From NCBI GenBank assembly GCA_036925085.1, contig JAUPFP010000022.1:1813501-1877500 (forward strand): a DNA stretch of 64,000 bases, in the 5' to 3' direction. Numbering within the stretch: the stretch's first letter is position 1; every line of letters starts with the position of its first letter. A model generated the notes under the pieces. It saw only the letters and a list, made by a program, of their open reading frames with translations. It ran no database searches and was not told the origin of the DNA. The position numbers and the translations under genes were made by a program. Shown here one piece after another: positions 59,001 through 63,654 of the stretch. The DNA is from Brachycybe producta (Eukaryota > Arthropoda > Diplopoda > Playtdesmida > Andrognathidae).

Positions 59001-60405
59001 AAAACGGGACCAACAGAAGTTGGCTCCGCCGTTTTTATCACGACCGGCAACTTCTAATTGGTTGATTATATAGTCTGACGTCACATGCTCTCCGCCCTTT
59101 TCAACGTCGAACCCCACAACAAACCAATTAGAAGTTGCCGGTCGTCATAAAAAAGGGCGGAGCCAACTTGTATTCTTCCCGATTTCTAAATGCCTGTGTC
59201 AATCATCGAATAAAATTCGAAAAAACACCACCTACTTTGACTCTTAACCAATCACGAGGTGAATTTCATTAACGTGTTCTTAAACTCCACCCATTTTCGT
59301 TATTTTTTTTTTTTTGCACCTGTCAAATCCTTTGACAGAATCTAAGCTCCACCTCTCCAATCAAGTAAACCAAGCCAATAAGAGAATAAATATGAAAAAG
59401 GAGGAGGAGTTTATTTATTTTAAATAATGAACACTCACCTTTAATATTTTGATCTCTTTTCCTAATAGATTTTGTGATTTTGAAAGGTTCTTTTTCGTTA
59501 TACTTTTAATGGCAACTACAAAACTGTGACTCTGTAAAATAATTAAAAAAATACATTTAAAATTTAAACAAAAAAAAAACACCGGAAGTACTTAAAGGTG
59601 ATTTAAACTAAAACATTTTTTTATTATTATGAATTTCACATACATAAAAAAAAAACAATGACTTTGAACTATTAGAAAGAAAAAAAAAGCGAAACCGGAA
59701 ATGCTCTAATAACTTCTAAAGTAGAGCGCCACTAATTTGCATATATTACATATTAAGACATCATTTCACTTTTGTTTAACATGAGCTTCTTTTTTTTCTT
59801 TCTAATTGGCCAATTAAACCTCCTTTAAAACAACCAATCAGAACTCATTCCCTTGACAATGACAAATGAGGTCACAAATAAAACTGGTCGCACGAGCTCT
59901 TCGTTGTCATGACGACGACGACGACGTCGCGTGCAAATGTTTACTTAAAATCTCTCGGTATATACAAAAAAAAAAGTGTGACGTCATCCTCATCATCATG
60001 ATTGACATTTCATTATATCATGAATCAAGTTATATGGATTTACAAATGTCGACAAGTTACGGGTGAAGCACGCTAGGTAGCGCTACCGTCTATGAGAATT
60101 AGGAGAGAAGAAAAAAAAAAAACGCTTCATTTGTGACGTCACGCGGTCAATTTCACACAAAGAAACAGCTGAAAATGTATGGGTGCAATAAAATCAGGCG
60201 TTGATAATAATAATATCAACAAAAACAAGGAAATTTCTGAATAAATGATTCTAATAACTTCATTTACAGCTAAGAATTACGTAATCAAGTGTCAAAATAC
60301 ATTAAAAATGTTAACCTTTTTCTGACGTCCTTTAAAGACAACAGCAAAAGCTCCATGTCCTATTAAATCCTTCGTGTTATACTCGTATTCACCGACACTT
60401 TCCAT
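25964..60405 (-). CDS. Atg1: ULK1/2-type autophagy kinase (Atg1), 25 coding exons, complete
   Basis: Serine/threonine kinase that starts autophagy in complex with Atg13, FIP200 and Atg101 downstream of TORC1 and AMPK. Twenty-five exons join in frame into 1036 residues, about the length of human ULK2/ULK1. The kinase domain is residues 10-275: GHGAFAVVF loop (16-24), K39, E56, HRDLKPQN (132-139), DFG (161-163), activation-loop T176 in [12 protein letters not shown] (185-187). A Ser/Pro-rich linker (280-805) follows, with the LC3-interacting motif DFVLV (364-368) after an acidic stretch. [10 protein letters not shown] (809-818) opens the C-terminal EAT/tandem-MIT region that binds Atg13 and ends with the stop at 25964. 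The start is the ATG at 60405, giving MESVGEYEY just before the kinase domain. The gene is convergent with the adenosine receptor gene. No frameshift or missing catalytic residue was found. Confidence 0.95.
26133..26268 (-). CDS. Atg1: Atg1 exon 24 (EAT/MIT domain)
   Basis: Residues 965-1009 plus one base: [20 protein letters not shown] and on to DDRGLLSR. It matches VQSAALDEMF...CVPRYHKALLLLEGL of ULK1. Confidence 0.95.
26555..26770. mobile_element. Family R MITE in Atg1 intron 23
   Basis: Diverged palindrome with TATTTCAAAATAAACTTTT and AAAAGCTCATTTTAAAAGATAT arms, ending TACCCTTCTAAGTTTA. Confidence 0.6.
26818..27165. mobile_element. Family J element copy 2
   Basis: Inverse of the 17250 copy: GTAACCCGTTATAAATGACG, then AATTCACAGGCGATTGTGCA with no family B insertion, to GTTGTACAGCGTTACT. 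It occupies most of Atg1 intron 23. Confidence 0.75.
27336..27484 (-). CDS. Atg1: Atg1 exon 23 (EAT/MIT domain)
   Basis: Residues 915-964, [20 protein letters not shown] and on to [14 protein letters not shown], matching the ITAERLIFSHAVQM helix of ULK1. Confidence 0.94.
27553..28153. mobile_element. Family U Harbinger-like MITE filling Atg1 intron 22
   Basis: Termini AAGGCCAGGTTTCACTTGG and CAAGTGGAAACAGGCCTT with TTA on both sides. It makes up about 600 of the intron's 693 bp and ends 24 bp from the splice donor. Confidence 0.82.
28178..28296 (-). CDS. Atg1: Atg1 exon 22 (EAT/MIT domain)
   Basis: Residues 875-914, [20 protein letters not shown] and on to SNSVKN, matching FAEQLVLYLKVAELLSSGL of ULK1. 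Confidence 0.95.
28450..28745. repeat. About 32 bp tandem repeat in Atg1 intron 21
   Basis: Eight or nine units of TTTGTCAAAATTTACAATTT plus TATTAA and a T-run, slightly diverged. Confidence 0.85.
28882..28925 (-). CDS. Atg1: Atg1 exon 21 (44 bp microexon)
   Basis: Residues 861-874, [14 protein letters not shown], plus two bases, aligning with QESVVADQISLLSREW of ULK1. Confidence 0.88.
29024..29149 (-). CDS. Atg1: Atg1 exon 20 (EAT/MIT domain)
   Basis: Residues 819-860, starting [19 protein letters not shown], the first MIT helix (EHTEILRGLRFTLLFV in ULK1). Phase 0 at both ends. Confidence 0.93.
29226..29500 (-). CDS. Atg1: Atg1 exon 19 (linker to EAT region)
   Basis: Residues 727-818. The acceptor chosen is TTGTAG after a pyrimidine tract; another AG lies 10 bases on but would break the frame. 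It contains [15 protein letters not shown], which aligns with the TORC1 site region of ULK1 (VVFTVGSPP), then a Gly-rich run and [11 protein letters not shown]. Confidence 0.92.
29575..29978. other. Atg1 intron 18 segment, probable degraded palindrome
   Basis: Contains AGTGGTCGAG, CGGTGGTCGGTTATGGCCAC, (CA)n at 29704-29723 and CAAAGTGGTCCGTGC near its end. It looks like a diverged element related to family W, but I could not pair the arms firmly. Confidence 0.35.
29979..30279. mobile_element. Family V MITE in Atg1 intron 18
   Basis: Ends TAAGGTGAAAATACACAGTC and CGGGTATGTCCACCTTTAG; inner arms CAACAATGTTGAAAG and CTTTCAACACTGTTG-like pairing around AAATCGGAC. Confidence 0.72.
30504..30617 (-). 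CDS. Atg1: Atg1 exon 18 (linker)
   Basis: Residues 689-726 plus one base, [20 protein letters not shown] and on to SAIGNSQ. No clear counterpart outside ULK linkers was recognised. Splice phases fit both neighbours. Confidence 0.85.
30700..30945 (-). CDS. Atg1: Atg1 exon 17 (linker)
   Basis: Residues 607-688 plus one base. [14 protein letters not shown] matches NPLPPILGSPTK of ULK1, and RARTLPEIS matches RNRTLPDLS. Confidence 0.92.
31045..31185 (-). CDS. Atg1: Atg1 exon 16 (linker)
   Basis: Residues 560-606 plus one base: [20 protein letters not shown] and on. GTPPGGxRRxSLS is a conserved ULK linker motif and a plausible basophilic kinase site. Confidence 0.91.
31406..31896 (-). CDS. Atg1: Atg1 exon 15 (large Ser/Pro-rich linker exon)
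   Basis: Residues 396-559 plus one base, the largest exon. The stretch [19 protein letters not shown] resembles the IPVPTQVQNYQRIEQNL segment of ULK1/2. [10 protein letters not shown] near the end is a basophilic phosphosite-like motif. Confidence 0.92.
31969..32066 (-). CDS. Atg1: Atg1 exon 14 (LC3-interacting motif)
   Basis: Residues 364-395 plus two bases. It opens with DFVLV, matching the LIR DFVMV of human ULK1, and continues [19 protein letters not shown]. Confidence 0.92.
32170..32298 (-). CDS. Atg1: Atg1 exon 13 (linker)
   Basis: Residues 321-363, [20 protein letters not shown] and on to SSADEHE. The acidic end leads straight into the LIR motif of the next exon. Confidence 0.88.
32386..32504 (-). 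CDS. Atg1: Atg1 exon 12 (Ser/Pro linker)
   Basis: Residues 281-320, rich in Ser and Pro, ending THAEE at donor GAA|GTATGG. Confidence 0.88.
32806..32850 (-). CDS. Atg1: Atg1 exon 11 (end of kinase domain)
   Basis: Residues 266-280, [15 protein letters not shown], matching DEFFHHPFL at the end of the ULK kinase domain. Confidence 0.93.
32936..33018 (-). CDS. Atg1: Atg1 exon 10
   Basis: Residues 238-265, [18 protein letters not shown] then [10 protein letters not shown], the last kinase helices with the conserved RN-KDR motif. Confidence 0.94.
33089..33249 (-). CDS. Atg1: Atg1 exon 9 (APE to helix G)
   Basis: Residues 185-237 plus two bases. It starts [11 protein letters not shown] and includes [20 protein letters not shown]. 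The acceptor AG follows directly on a run of about a dozen A residues. Confidence 0.95.
33340..33413 (-). CDS. Atg1: Atg1 exon 8 (DFG and activation loop)
   Basis: Residues 160-184, including ADFGFARFL and [13 protein letters not shown]176 corresponds to the activating T180 of human ULK1. Confidence 0.96.
33487..33609 (-). CDS. Atg1: Atg1 exon 7 (HRD catalytic loop)
   Basis: Residues 119-159. It contains [15 protein letters not shown] with catalytic D134 and ends in LKI before the DFG exon. Confidence 0.96.
33895..34098. mobile_element. Family A MITE (copy 8)
   Basis: In Atg1 intron 6. Left arm of the CGAACAGAAGTTGG type, right arm of the CAACTGAAGTTTTGACC type: a chimera of the two subtypes. 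Confidence 0.9.
34122..34312. mobile_element. Family A MITE (copy 9)
   Basis: Only 23 bp from copy 8. Flanks CCAAGTTC and CCAAGTTT are a near-perfect target duplication. The centre is shortened. Confidence 0.9.
34390..34560. mobile_element. Family W palindromic repeat copy 1
   Basis: TCGCACACAGGCCACTTTTT on the left and AAAGTGGTCTTTTGTGTA on the right, inner TTCGAC and GTCGAAA. Related sequence at 53880-54000. Confidence 0.5.
34803..35973. mobile_element. Family U-like MITE with an internal 15 bp satellite
   Basis: Ends TAAGCCTCGTTTTCACGGTG and ATCGTGAAAACGGGGCTTTA. The left part has single GCGATAGTT and CTATCGTGAGAG words; the right part is an array of the same ACTATCGC word. Confidence 0.8.
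35203..35953. repeat. 15 bp minisatellite, about 50 units
   Basis: Unit GACAGCAACTATCGC, with a variant GCCAGCAACTATCGC. Variants lie in blocks: about 7 GAC, then 21 GCC, then 17 GAC, then mixed. Open frames on both strands (Ala-Thr-Ile repeats) result from the period being a multiple of three. Confidence 0.97.
36216..36562. mobile_element. Palindromic element with GAACATGTTC words
   Basis: Ends CGTTAATGTGCGTCCAGAC and GTCTTGACGCACCCTAACG, inner CAGAACAGAAC and GTTCTGTTC. GAACATGTTC occurs four times in and just outside it. Confidence 0.55.
37019..37231. mobile_element. Family A MITE (copy 10)
   Basis: Flanked by an 11 bp perfect direct repeat TACTTATGCAC. Confidence 0.93.
37794..37997. mobile_element. 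Family A MITE (copy 11)
   Basis: Left arm GGAAGAACTTCAGTTGG, right arm CAACTTCTGCTCATCCC: mixed subtype. The right terminus is lost (CTAATTACTTAAA). Confidence 0.88.
38455..38527. repeat. 24 bp tandem repeat, three units
   Basis: CTCGTGTGGGGTTTTGCGA repeated three times with small changes, in Atg1 intron 6. Confidence 0.8.
38742..38948. mobile_element. Family A MITE (copy 12)
   Basis: Perfect 9 bp target duplication GCTGCGTGC on both sides. Confidence 0.95.
39750..40299. mobile_element. Palindromic element with internal 26 bp satellite
   Basis: Left end CCTGTGGAGGACAGTCCTCC, right end GGAGGACTGTCCTCCACA. Inner arms GGCCAGGACCGTCCTCCACG and its complement face each other around 40215. The array lies only in the left arm. 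Confidence 0.8.
39768..40152. repeat. 26 bp minisatellite, about 15 units
   Basis: Unit GTCCTCCATTCGGAAGAACA plus CAGTCC, with CCC and CAGT insertions in some units. The matching single copy in the right arm (TTCTGAATGGGAGGACTG) shows the unexpanded state. Confidence 0.93.
40300..40490. mobile_element. Family B MITE (copy 2), diverged
   Basis: AGGCAGTTGTGCCGAGCACT to AGTGCTGATCAGAACTGTCT with CCCCGCC and GGGCGGTGC arms. Abuts the satellite element and lies 9 bp from family A copy 13. Confidence 0.75.
40500..40706. mobile_element. Family A MITE (copy 13)
   Basis: Full-length, left arm CGAACTTCAGTTGGCTCC, right arm CAACTTCTGTTTGTCCC: mixed subtype. Confidence 0.9.
40916..41117. mobile_element. 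Family B MITE (copy 3)
   Basis: CAGGCAATTGTGCCCAGCAT to ATGCTGAGCACAATTGCCTG. Longer than copy 1 because it keeps a family A-like centre (TGTCACATGCTCCGCCC). Confidence 0.85.
41509..41715. mobile_element. Family A MITE (copy 14)
   Basis: AGGCCATTAGAAAACGGGAC to CTAATTGCCTGC. No clear target duplication. Confidence 0.88.
41866..42071. mobile_element. Family A MITE (copy 15), nested in family N
   Basis: Perfect 8 bp target duplication AGTAGAAA of family N sequence. Both arms are of the CTTCAGTTGG type. Confidence 0.93.
42880..43500. mobile_element. Family N-related element, split by a family A MITE
   Basis: Repeated AGAACCGGTTCG, CGGTTCTACC and GATCAGTTCGTCGATCTTGA words as in the 15756 element. 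Degenerate and rearranged. Confidence 0.6.
43011..43219. mobile_element. Family A MITE (copy 16)
   Basis: Perfect 9 bp target duplication TTCGAAACC. Subtype 2 arms, symmetric centre. Confidence 0.94.
44107..44393. mobile_element. Family M palindromic MITE
   Basis: GTCGACAAGCCTCAGGGATT on the left, with ATTGGAGGCTTAACAGTGAC and GTCAATAAAAAGTAATAGGG following, mirrored at 44305-44372. The centre holds GGGTTAGGTTAGGTTAGG. About 350 bp before exon 6 in genomic order. Confidence 0.88.
44748..44798 (-). CDS. Atg1: Atg1 exon 6
   Basis: Residues 102-118, [17 protein letters not shown], plus one base. Acceptor TTTTGCAG, donor G|GTAAGT. An 11.1 kb intron follows. Confidence 0.94.
44873..44909 (-). 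CDS. Atg1: Atg1 exon 5 (37 bp microexon)
   Basis: Residues 90-101, [12 protein letters not shown], plus one base. It is separated from exon 6 by a 74 bp intron. Confidence 0.94.
45030..45192. mobile_element. Family F MITE copy 2
   Basis: ACGGAGCACCGTAAAGGACA, then arms CATGTTAATTATGCCATGTT and complement around a short loop. The right outer end is missing. Confidence 0.75.
45205..45657. mobile_element. Two family E fragments in reverse orientation
   Basis: Both end with GTATAATTCACCTAAACACA then AATTCATTTAACTCAT. Between them, 45378-45438 is a near-perfect palindrome of the CACAGGGCTCTGTAGAAC end. Confidence 0.7.
46228..46480. mobile_element. Family F MITE copy 3
   Basis: ACGGAACTCTGCAAAGGACA start, arms GCCATGATAATTATGCCATG and CATGGCATGCTTAACATGGC. 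It appears inserted in a family G-like element (about 46070-46620). Confidence 0.72.
46884..47077. mobile_element. Family A MITE (copy 17), subtype 2
   Basis: GGTCAGAACTTCATTTGGCT and complement arms. The centre is shortened and the left GC box is reduced. Confidence 0.88.
47459..47790. repeat. 28 bp minisatellite, about 12 units
   Basis: Unit GTCGACCATCGCCGGCGACA plus GTGTCTCC. Outer units are more diverged (AT in place of AC, TATCTCG). Each unit contains the palindromes GTCGAC and CGCCGGCG. Open frames through it are artefacts. Confidence 0.95.
48391..48585. mobile_element. Family A MITE (copy 18)
   Basis: First of three direct neighbours. ACAGGCAATTAGAAATCGGG to CTAAATGCCTGT, arms of the CGAACACAAGTTGG type. 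Confidence 0.9.
48616..48823. mobile_element. Family A MITE (copy 19)
   Basis: Second of the cluster, 30 bp after copy 18. TGACGACACGTGC replaces the usual TGACGTCACATGC in the centre. Confidence 0.92.
48849..49055. mobile_element. Family A MITE (copy 20)
   Basis: Third of the cluster, 25 bp after copy 19, and shares its TGACGACACGTGC centre, so the two are likely a local duplication. Confidence 0.92.
49709..49915. mobile_element. Family A MITE (copy 21)
   Basis: Full-length. The left flank TATGCTG matches the sequence after copy 22 rather than its own right flank. Confidence 0.92.
49940..50150. mobile_element. Family A MITE (copy 22)
   Basis: 24 bp after copy 21, opposite centre orientation. 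Right flank TGTATGCTG completes a duplication with the left flank of copy 21. Confidence 0.9.
50233..50439. mobile_element. Family A MITE (copy 23), subtype 2
   Basis: Flanks CTAATTAG and CTAATTTG, an 8 bp target duplication with one change. Confidence 0.92.
51267..51475. mobile_element. Family A MITE (copy 24)
   Basis: Perfect 9 bp target duplication TTACATTTC. Symmetric centre (GTAGTCTGACGT on both sides). Confidence 0.94.
51998..52030 (-). CDS. Atg1: Atg1 exon 4 (33 bp microexon, hinge)
   Basis: Residues 79-89, [11 protein letters not shown], ending at the gatekeeper/hinge. Boundaries are TATAG| and GAG|GTGAGT. It lies alone between introns of 6347 and 7088 bp. Confidence 0.94.
52302..52506. 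mobile_element. Family A MITE (copy 25)
   Basis: 9 bp target duplication ACGTGATAC/ACGTGACAC with one change. It lies 272 bp upstream of exon 4 in transcript order. Confidence 0.93.
52823..53065. mobile_element. Family B/A hybrid MITE
   Basis: Starts with a family B-like arm (CCCAGCACTAAAATTTCGTT, CCCCGCCC, GACATCAGACCAAGTAACAA) and switches to a family A left arm at ACTTCAGTTGGCTCCG, then ends as family A. Confidence 0.82.
53610..53818. mobile_element. Family A MITE (copy 27)
   Basis: Diverged: AATAGTTTGCTCCGCC in the left arm and AGAGAAATTGCAGAGCC in the right arm break the GC boxes. Confidence 0.88.
53880..54000. mobile_element. Family W repeat copy 2
   Basis: GCCCCATGACACACAGATTC and AAAAAGTGGTCTGTGTAAA at the ends, with TTTCGACTTCAATTTGCA inside, as at 34390. 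Confidence 0.45.
54001..54980. other. Atg1 intron 3 segment, no gene seen
   Basis: Contains a C-run at 54418-54426, (GT)n near 54660-54672 and (AGC)n near 54098. No coding signal recognised. Confidence 0.5.
54981..55262. mobile_element. Family D MITE copy with TA flanks
   Basis: GGGCTCGGATTTTGATGCAA to GCATCAAAATCCGAGCCC, TA on both sides, inner arms GAGGCTAAATGTC and CTAGCCTCTAACCA. Confidence 0.9.
55830..55995. mobile_element. Family U Harbinger-like MITE, short
   Basis: TTAAGGCCTTGTTTCCACTG to AGTGGAAACAAGGTCTTA; inner arms GTGAAAATTTGAAC and complement. A compact 166 bp palindrome in Atg1 intron 3. Confidence 0.85.
56004..56270. mobile_element. Family E repeat copy 3
   Basis: ACACACATGAGTTAAATGAA to ATCAGGTGTGTG, ten bases after the family U element. 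Confidence 0.78.
56460..57255. other. Atg1 intron 3 segment, simple repeats
   Basis: Two ACACCCTGTATT words (56468, 56505), G-rich runs near 56600-56680, (CT)n at 56860-56880. Nothing coding recognised. Confidence 0.5.
57256..57464. mobile_element. Palindrome with 48 bp arms
   Basis: AGCGTTAGCCCATTAGTATT at the left and AATACTAATGGGCTAACGCT at the right, continuing inward with GCAATACGCA-type pairing. The centre holds ATAGATGGCGCTGCTAACG. Confidence 0.85.
57929..58135. mobile_element. Family A MITE (copy 28), subtype 2
   Basis: Left end degraded to TAAGCAGTTAG; flanks AAATTATCA/CAATTATCA fit a 9 bp duplication with one change. Confidence 0.88.
58244..58316. repeat. Perfect 34 bp hairpin in Atg1 intron 3
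   Basis: Arms 58244-58277 and 58283-58316 are exact complements (AATTAGTCATTCTGTAAATT start) around GTTTT. It lies 61 bp inside the intron from the exon 3 donor. Confidence 0.9.
58378..58428 (-). CDS. Atg1: Atg1 exon 3
   Basis: Residues 62-78, [17 protein letters not shown], equal in length and position to LKHENIVALYDFQ of human ULK1. It is a 51 bp in-frame exon followed by a 6.3 kb intron. Confidence 0.94.
58989..59197. mobile_element. Family A MITE (copy 29)
   Basis: In Atg1 intron 2. ACAGGCAATTAGAAAACGGG to CTAAATGCCTGT. One GC box mutated (CTCCGCCG). Confidence 0.9.
59439..59531 (-). CDS. Atg1: Atg1 exon 2 (catalytic lysine, helix C)
   Basis: Residues 31-61, phase 0 at both ends. It holds VAIKS with K39 and GKEIKIL with E56, the salt-bridge pair. 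Confidence 0.95.
60316..60405 (-). CDS. Atg1: Atg1 exon 1 (start codon, glycine loop)
   Basis: Residues 1-30, from MESVGEYEY to GRQKK, with donor AAG|GTTAAC and phase 0 at the end. It contains the nucleotide-binding loop GHGAFAVVF. Confidence 0.95.
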
Positions 60406-61968
60406 TGCAAAAACATCAGAAATAAAACCAAATAACGATGAAAATTCTGATATTTCAATACACGATGACAGCTACTTGATTATAATGAGAGCCTCTTGGT
60501 ATTTTTTTTTCTTCTATCGTTTCCCTCCGCTTTATAAATAAAAACGGCTCCTTAAAACTCATAAAACAACCTCTATTATCGCGTTTTCTCTTCTAAACTT
60601 CATCTTACGTCTCTGTCCATTGTATAAAGACATTGTTACACTTGTTCATCGCCTAAATGACGTCTATTTTACGGGTCTAAAACCTTAAAAGAATGACCCT
60701 CATCTCTTCACTGTCCACCATTATTGTAAAATGGCTCTTTAACAACTGATATTAAAACAGCTGTAGGGACTTCTTACATGCCTTTAGCTGTAAAGAACCT
60801 TATCACAACATTAAACTCATGTATAATTCCGCGCACGCTTTCTCTCTTTCTATATACTATATCTCTCAACGGGGACGATACTAATTATTGATTCTCGTAC
60901 GGTATGGCAAGCAGTTTTAGTTTTTAACCACATTTTTACTAGATTTTCATACTTCAATTTTATTATTAGTAACAAGTAAAACGCGGCTAAAAAATTAAAA
61001 CTGCTTGCTATGTAAACGCTTTGCTGTGAATCTAATATGAATCTTAGTGAATCTCGTACATGATTTTCTTCTATGTCGTCTCTTTATCTTTCTTTCTCTG
61101 ACAAAAAAAATATAGTGCGGTTAACAATAACAACTTATAATCGCTTCATCATGAAAGATAAAGCAAAATAATAGTAAATTATCATATATTATCGGTTTTC
61201 GACATAAATAAATCACAGTTGACCGATGATTTTTTAAAGATATTCGTTTATTTACATTGTTTATTGAACCATCCACCCCTTTCATTGTTTCCTTACCCAG
61301 TCAATAGACGCTTCCTCTTGCATTAATAACGTGATTAACCTACTCTCTATATCAAGCTTTGTTTTCAGTTTTCATATTCAAACAATAAGTGAAGGTCGAA
61401 TGAGGAAGTGAAAATAACGATACCTTGTCTAGAGGCTATAAAATCACGCCAGACAAATGCATATATATGCGTTTGCAACTATAAACAGACCCGCTAACGC
61501 ATATATCTACATTGACAGTATCGTTAACAATAAACCCATTTTCACAGCTTTTTTTCAAGAAATTGCGCACTAACTACATTCAGCAATGACGTAATGTACA
61601 ATTAGTATGACGTCATCGATTTACGCTGAGTGCGGAGAAATAATTATCTTTAACTTTTATAATATTAATTGTGTTCGTTTTTTGACGTAATATAAAAACA
61701 GTTTAAGTCTTTTTCTATCAAATTAAAATAATTACAAACATTTTAAATGTGAAATTTTGTGTTTGATGAGATTGATGTATTCAGTTAAACATCAGACCTT
61801 TTCAGTATGACGTCATTAAAAAAAACCTTATTTCACAAACTTGTGAAAGCGTTCTTCAACAATCTAAGATAGCGCTATAAATAACTTTGAAACGCACAAA
61901 GAAATAGCTGAGAAAGCTCAACTGAGAATAAAAAGCGCTGTTCTACAATTGTAGAAAGAAAAAAAAAC
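60406..61968. other. 5' flank of Atg1
   Basis: AT-rich. It should hold the 5' untranslated region and promoter. TGACGTCA stands at about 61609 and 61808. No firm TATA box or further exon recognised. Confidence 0.5.
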
Positions 61969-62142
61969 ACAGTCAATTAGAAATCGGGACAAACATTAGT
62001 TAGCTCCGCCCTTTTTATGACGACCGGCTACTTTTAATTGGTTTGTTGTGTGGTTCGACGTTAAAAGGGCGGAGCATGTGACGTTACACTAAATAAAAAA
62101 GGTGGAGCCAACTTCTGTTCGTCCCGATTTCTAATTACCTGT
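61969..62142. mobile_element. Family A MITE (copy 30), deleted
   Basis: ACAGTCAATTAGAAATCGGG to CTAATTACCTGT, with part of the right arm missing (TGACGTTACACTAAATAAAA). Confidence 0.85.
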
Positions 62143-62754
62143 GAAGAAAAAAAAACAGCTGTGCCTCCTTTTTTGTAAACGCTTCTCTAGTAAAACACTG
62201 TGAAAATACAATTTTGTCAAAATATCTGTTGTCCTCGCTTTGAACCAAATGCTTTTTTTTATATGTATATTATCGGCACTCGTTATAAGTTAAATGGCGA
62301 TTCTAATGTTATTTAGCGGCCACGTGGTAGAGACAAAGTTCCGATTGCTATGTAACCATCCGTATGTATGCAAGTTTATGTAAATTATTTGTATTGGACA
62401 TTGGACTCGTATCGAAGGAACTTGAAAAGGTCGTTTTACAACAAACCAAAGGTAAGATACAGGGAAGCTTTTTTTATTTAAAGGAGGGGGGGGGGGGTTT
62501 GTTATGAACATACACATGCTATGGTGGCCTCCATCTTGGATATGAAAAAACGCATTGTAATCTACACGAGGTGCTGCTACACCCTCTCCTATCTATATAT
62601 CTCTCCCTCTCTCTTGCATCCGGGATGCCCCTTTCAGGTGTGCGCGTGCGTGCACGTGGCACGTCGTCGACGCGGAGAAGGAGAGGGAGGTGGGAGTCGG
62701 AACTTCCTAATATAGCTTACTCATTTGCATATTGTCAATCATTATTGAAATAAA

Positions 62755-63126
62755 TTTGTTTCGGTGTAAAAACAACAATAAATAATCGAAATTCAATGCA
62801 ATGTTTGTTTAAAGTTCTAATAATGTAAACGACTCGGTATTTTGACGGTCAGATTCGTTAGTATCGTTAAAATGATCGTTTGATTGTAAAAATAAACACC
62901 TGACCTCGTTGACCTCTGTTGAAATCGTTTTGTTTCGGTAGAAAAATACAATAAACACCGACCGAAATGCAATGTTTTTGTTTTTAGAAGTTGTAATAAC
63001 GAAGAAAATAACTTGCATTTCAGGTGTTTTTGACGAGAATATTCGTTAGAAATCGTTATTAAAATTGATAATTTTTGTCTCGTTAAAAAATTATAAAGTA
63101 AACACCTGACCTTGTTGACCTCTGCT
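62755..63126. repeat. Two diverged tandem units of 170-200 bp
   Basis: Both units start TTTGTTTCGGT, share GAAATGCAATGTTT-like and ATTCGTTAG words, and end AACACCTGACC(T/C)..GTTGACCTCTG. They lie about 2.4 kb upstream of the Atg1 ATG. Confidence 0.75.
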
Positions 63127-63654
63127 ACTTAACATGGCTGAAACCGGTTAGATTTTTCAGGCGATGTGAACCGATGTTTTTTTTTTTAGTCGGTTACGTT
63201 TCTAAAAACATATGGGTTCAACCATGTTTATGATGTTGTTATGCAACGAGTGGCTCGCGAGTGTTCTGATTTTGATGACTCAACTGGCCCATTTAGAAGG
63301 GAGGTTGAGAACCGTTTGCTTTTCAATCGATTTCTACCTGAAAATAATTAAAATTTTTGAGAATTTTTCTTTACTGAGGTACAAAAAAAGGTGGTTAAAA
63401 CGTTGATGAACTGATTAATTAGTTAATAAGACTGGTTTTGTTATTAACTTCATATAAAAAAAAGTGGAGTTTCAAGTCCACACTTTTTTTTTTGTTGTTG
63501 TTGTTGGCCTGTAATCGGAAACTTCTTTTTTTTTTTTTTCGGTAATTAAGAACTGATCGTAATGACGTCATCGGTTTTAGATTTTTCTTTTTCTGAGACG
63601 GAAATAGAAAATAGGTTCTTTTTTAAAAAAATATATATATATAAAAGCGTAATT

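Noticed and set aside
62521..62753. Small plus-strand open frames near the right end
   Set aside because: Start contexts are unconvincing, there is no family match, and the two overlapping frames are mutually exclusive.
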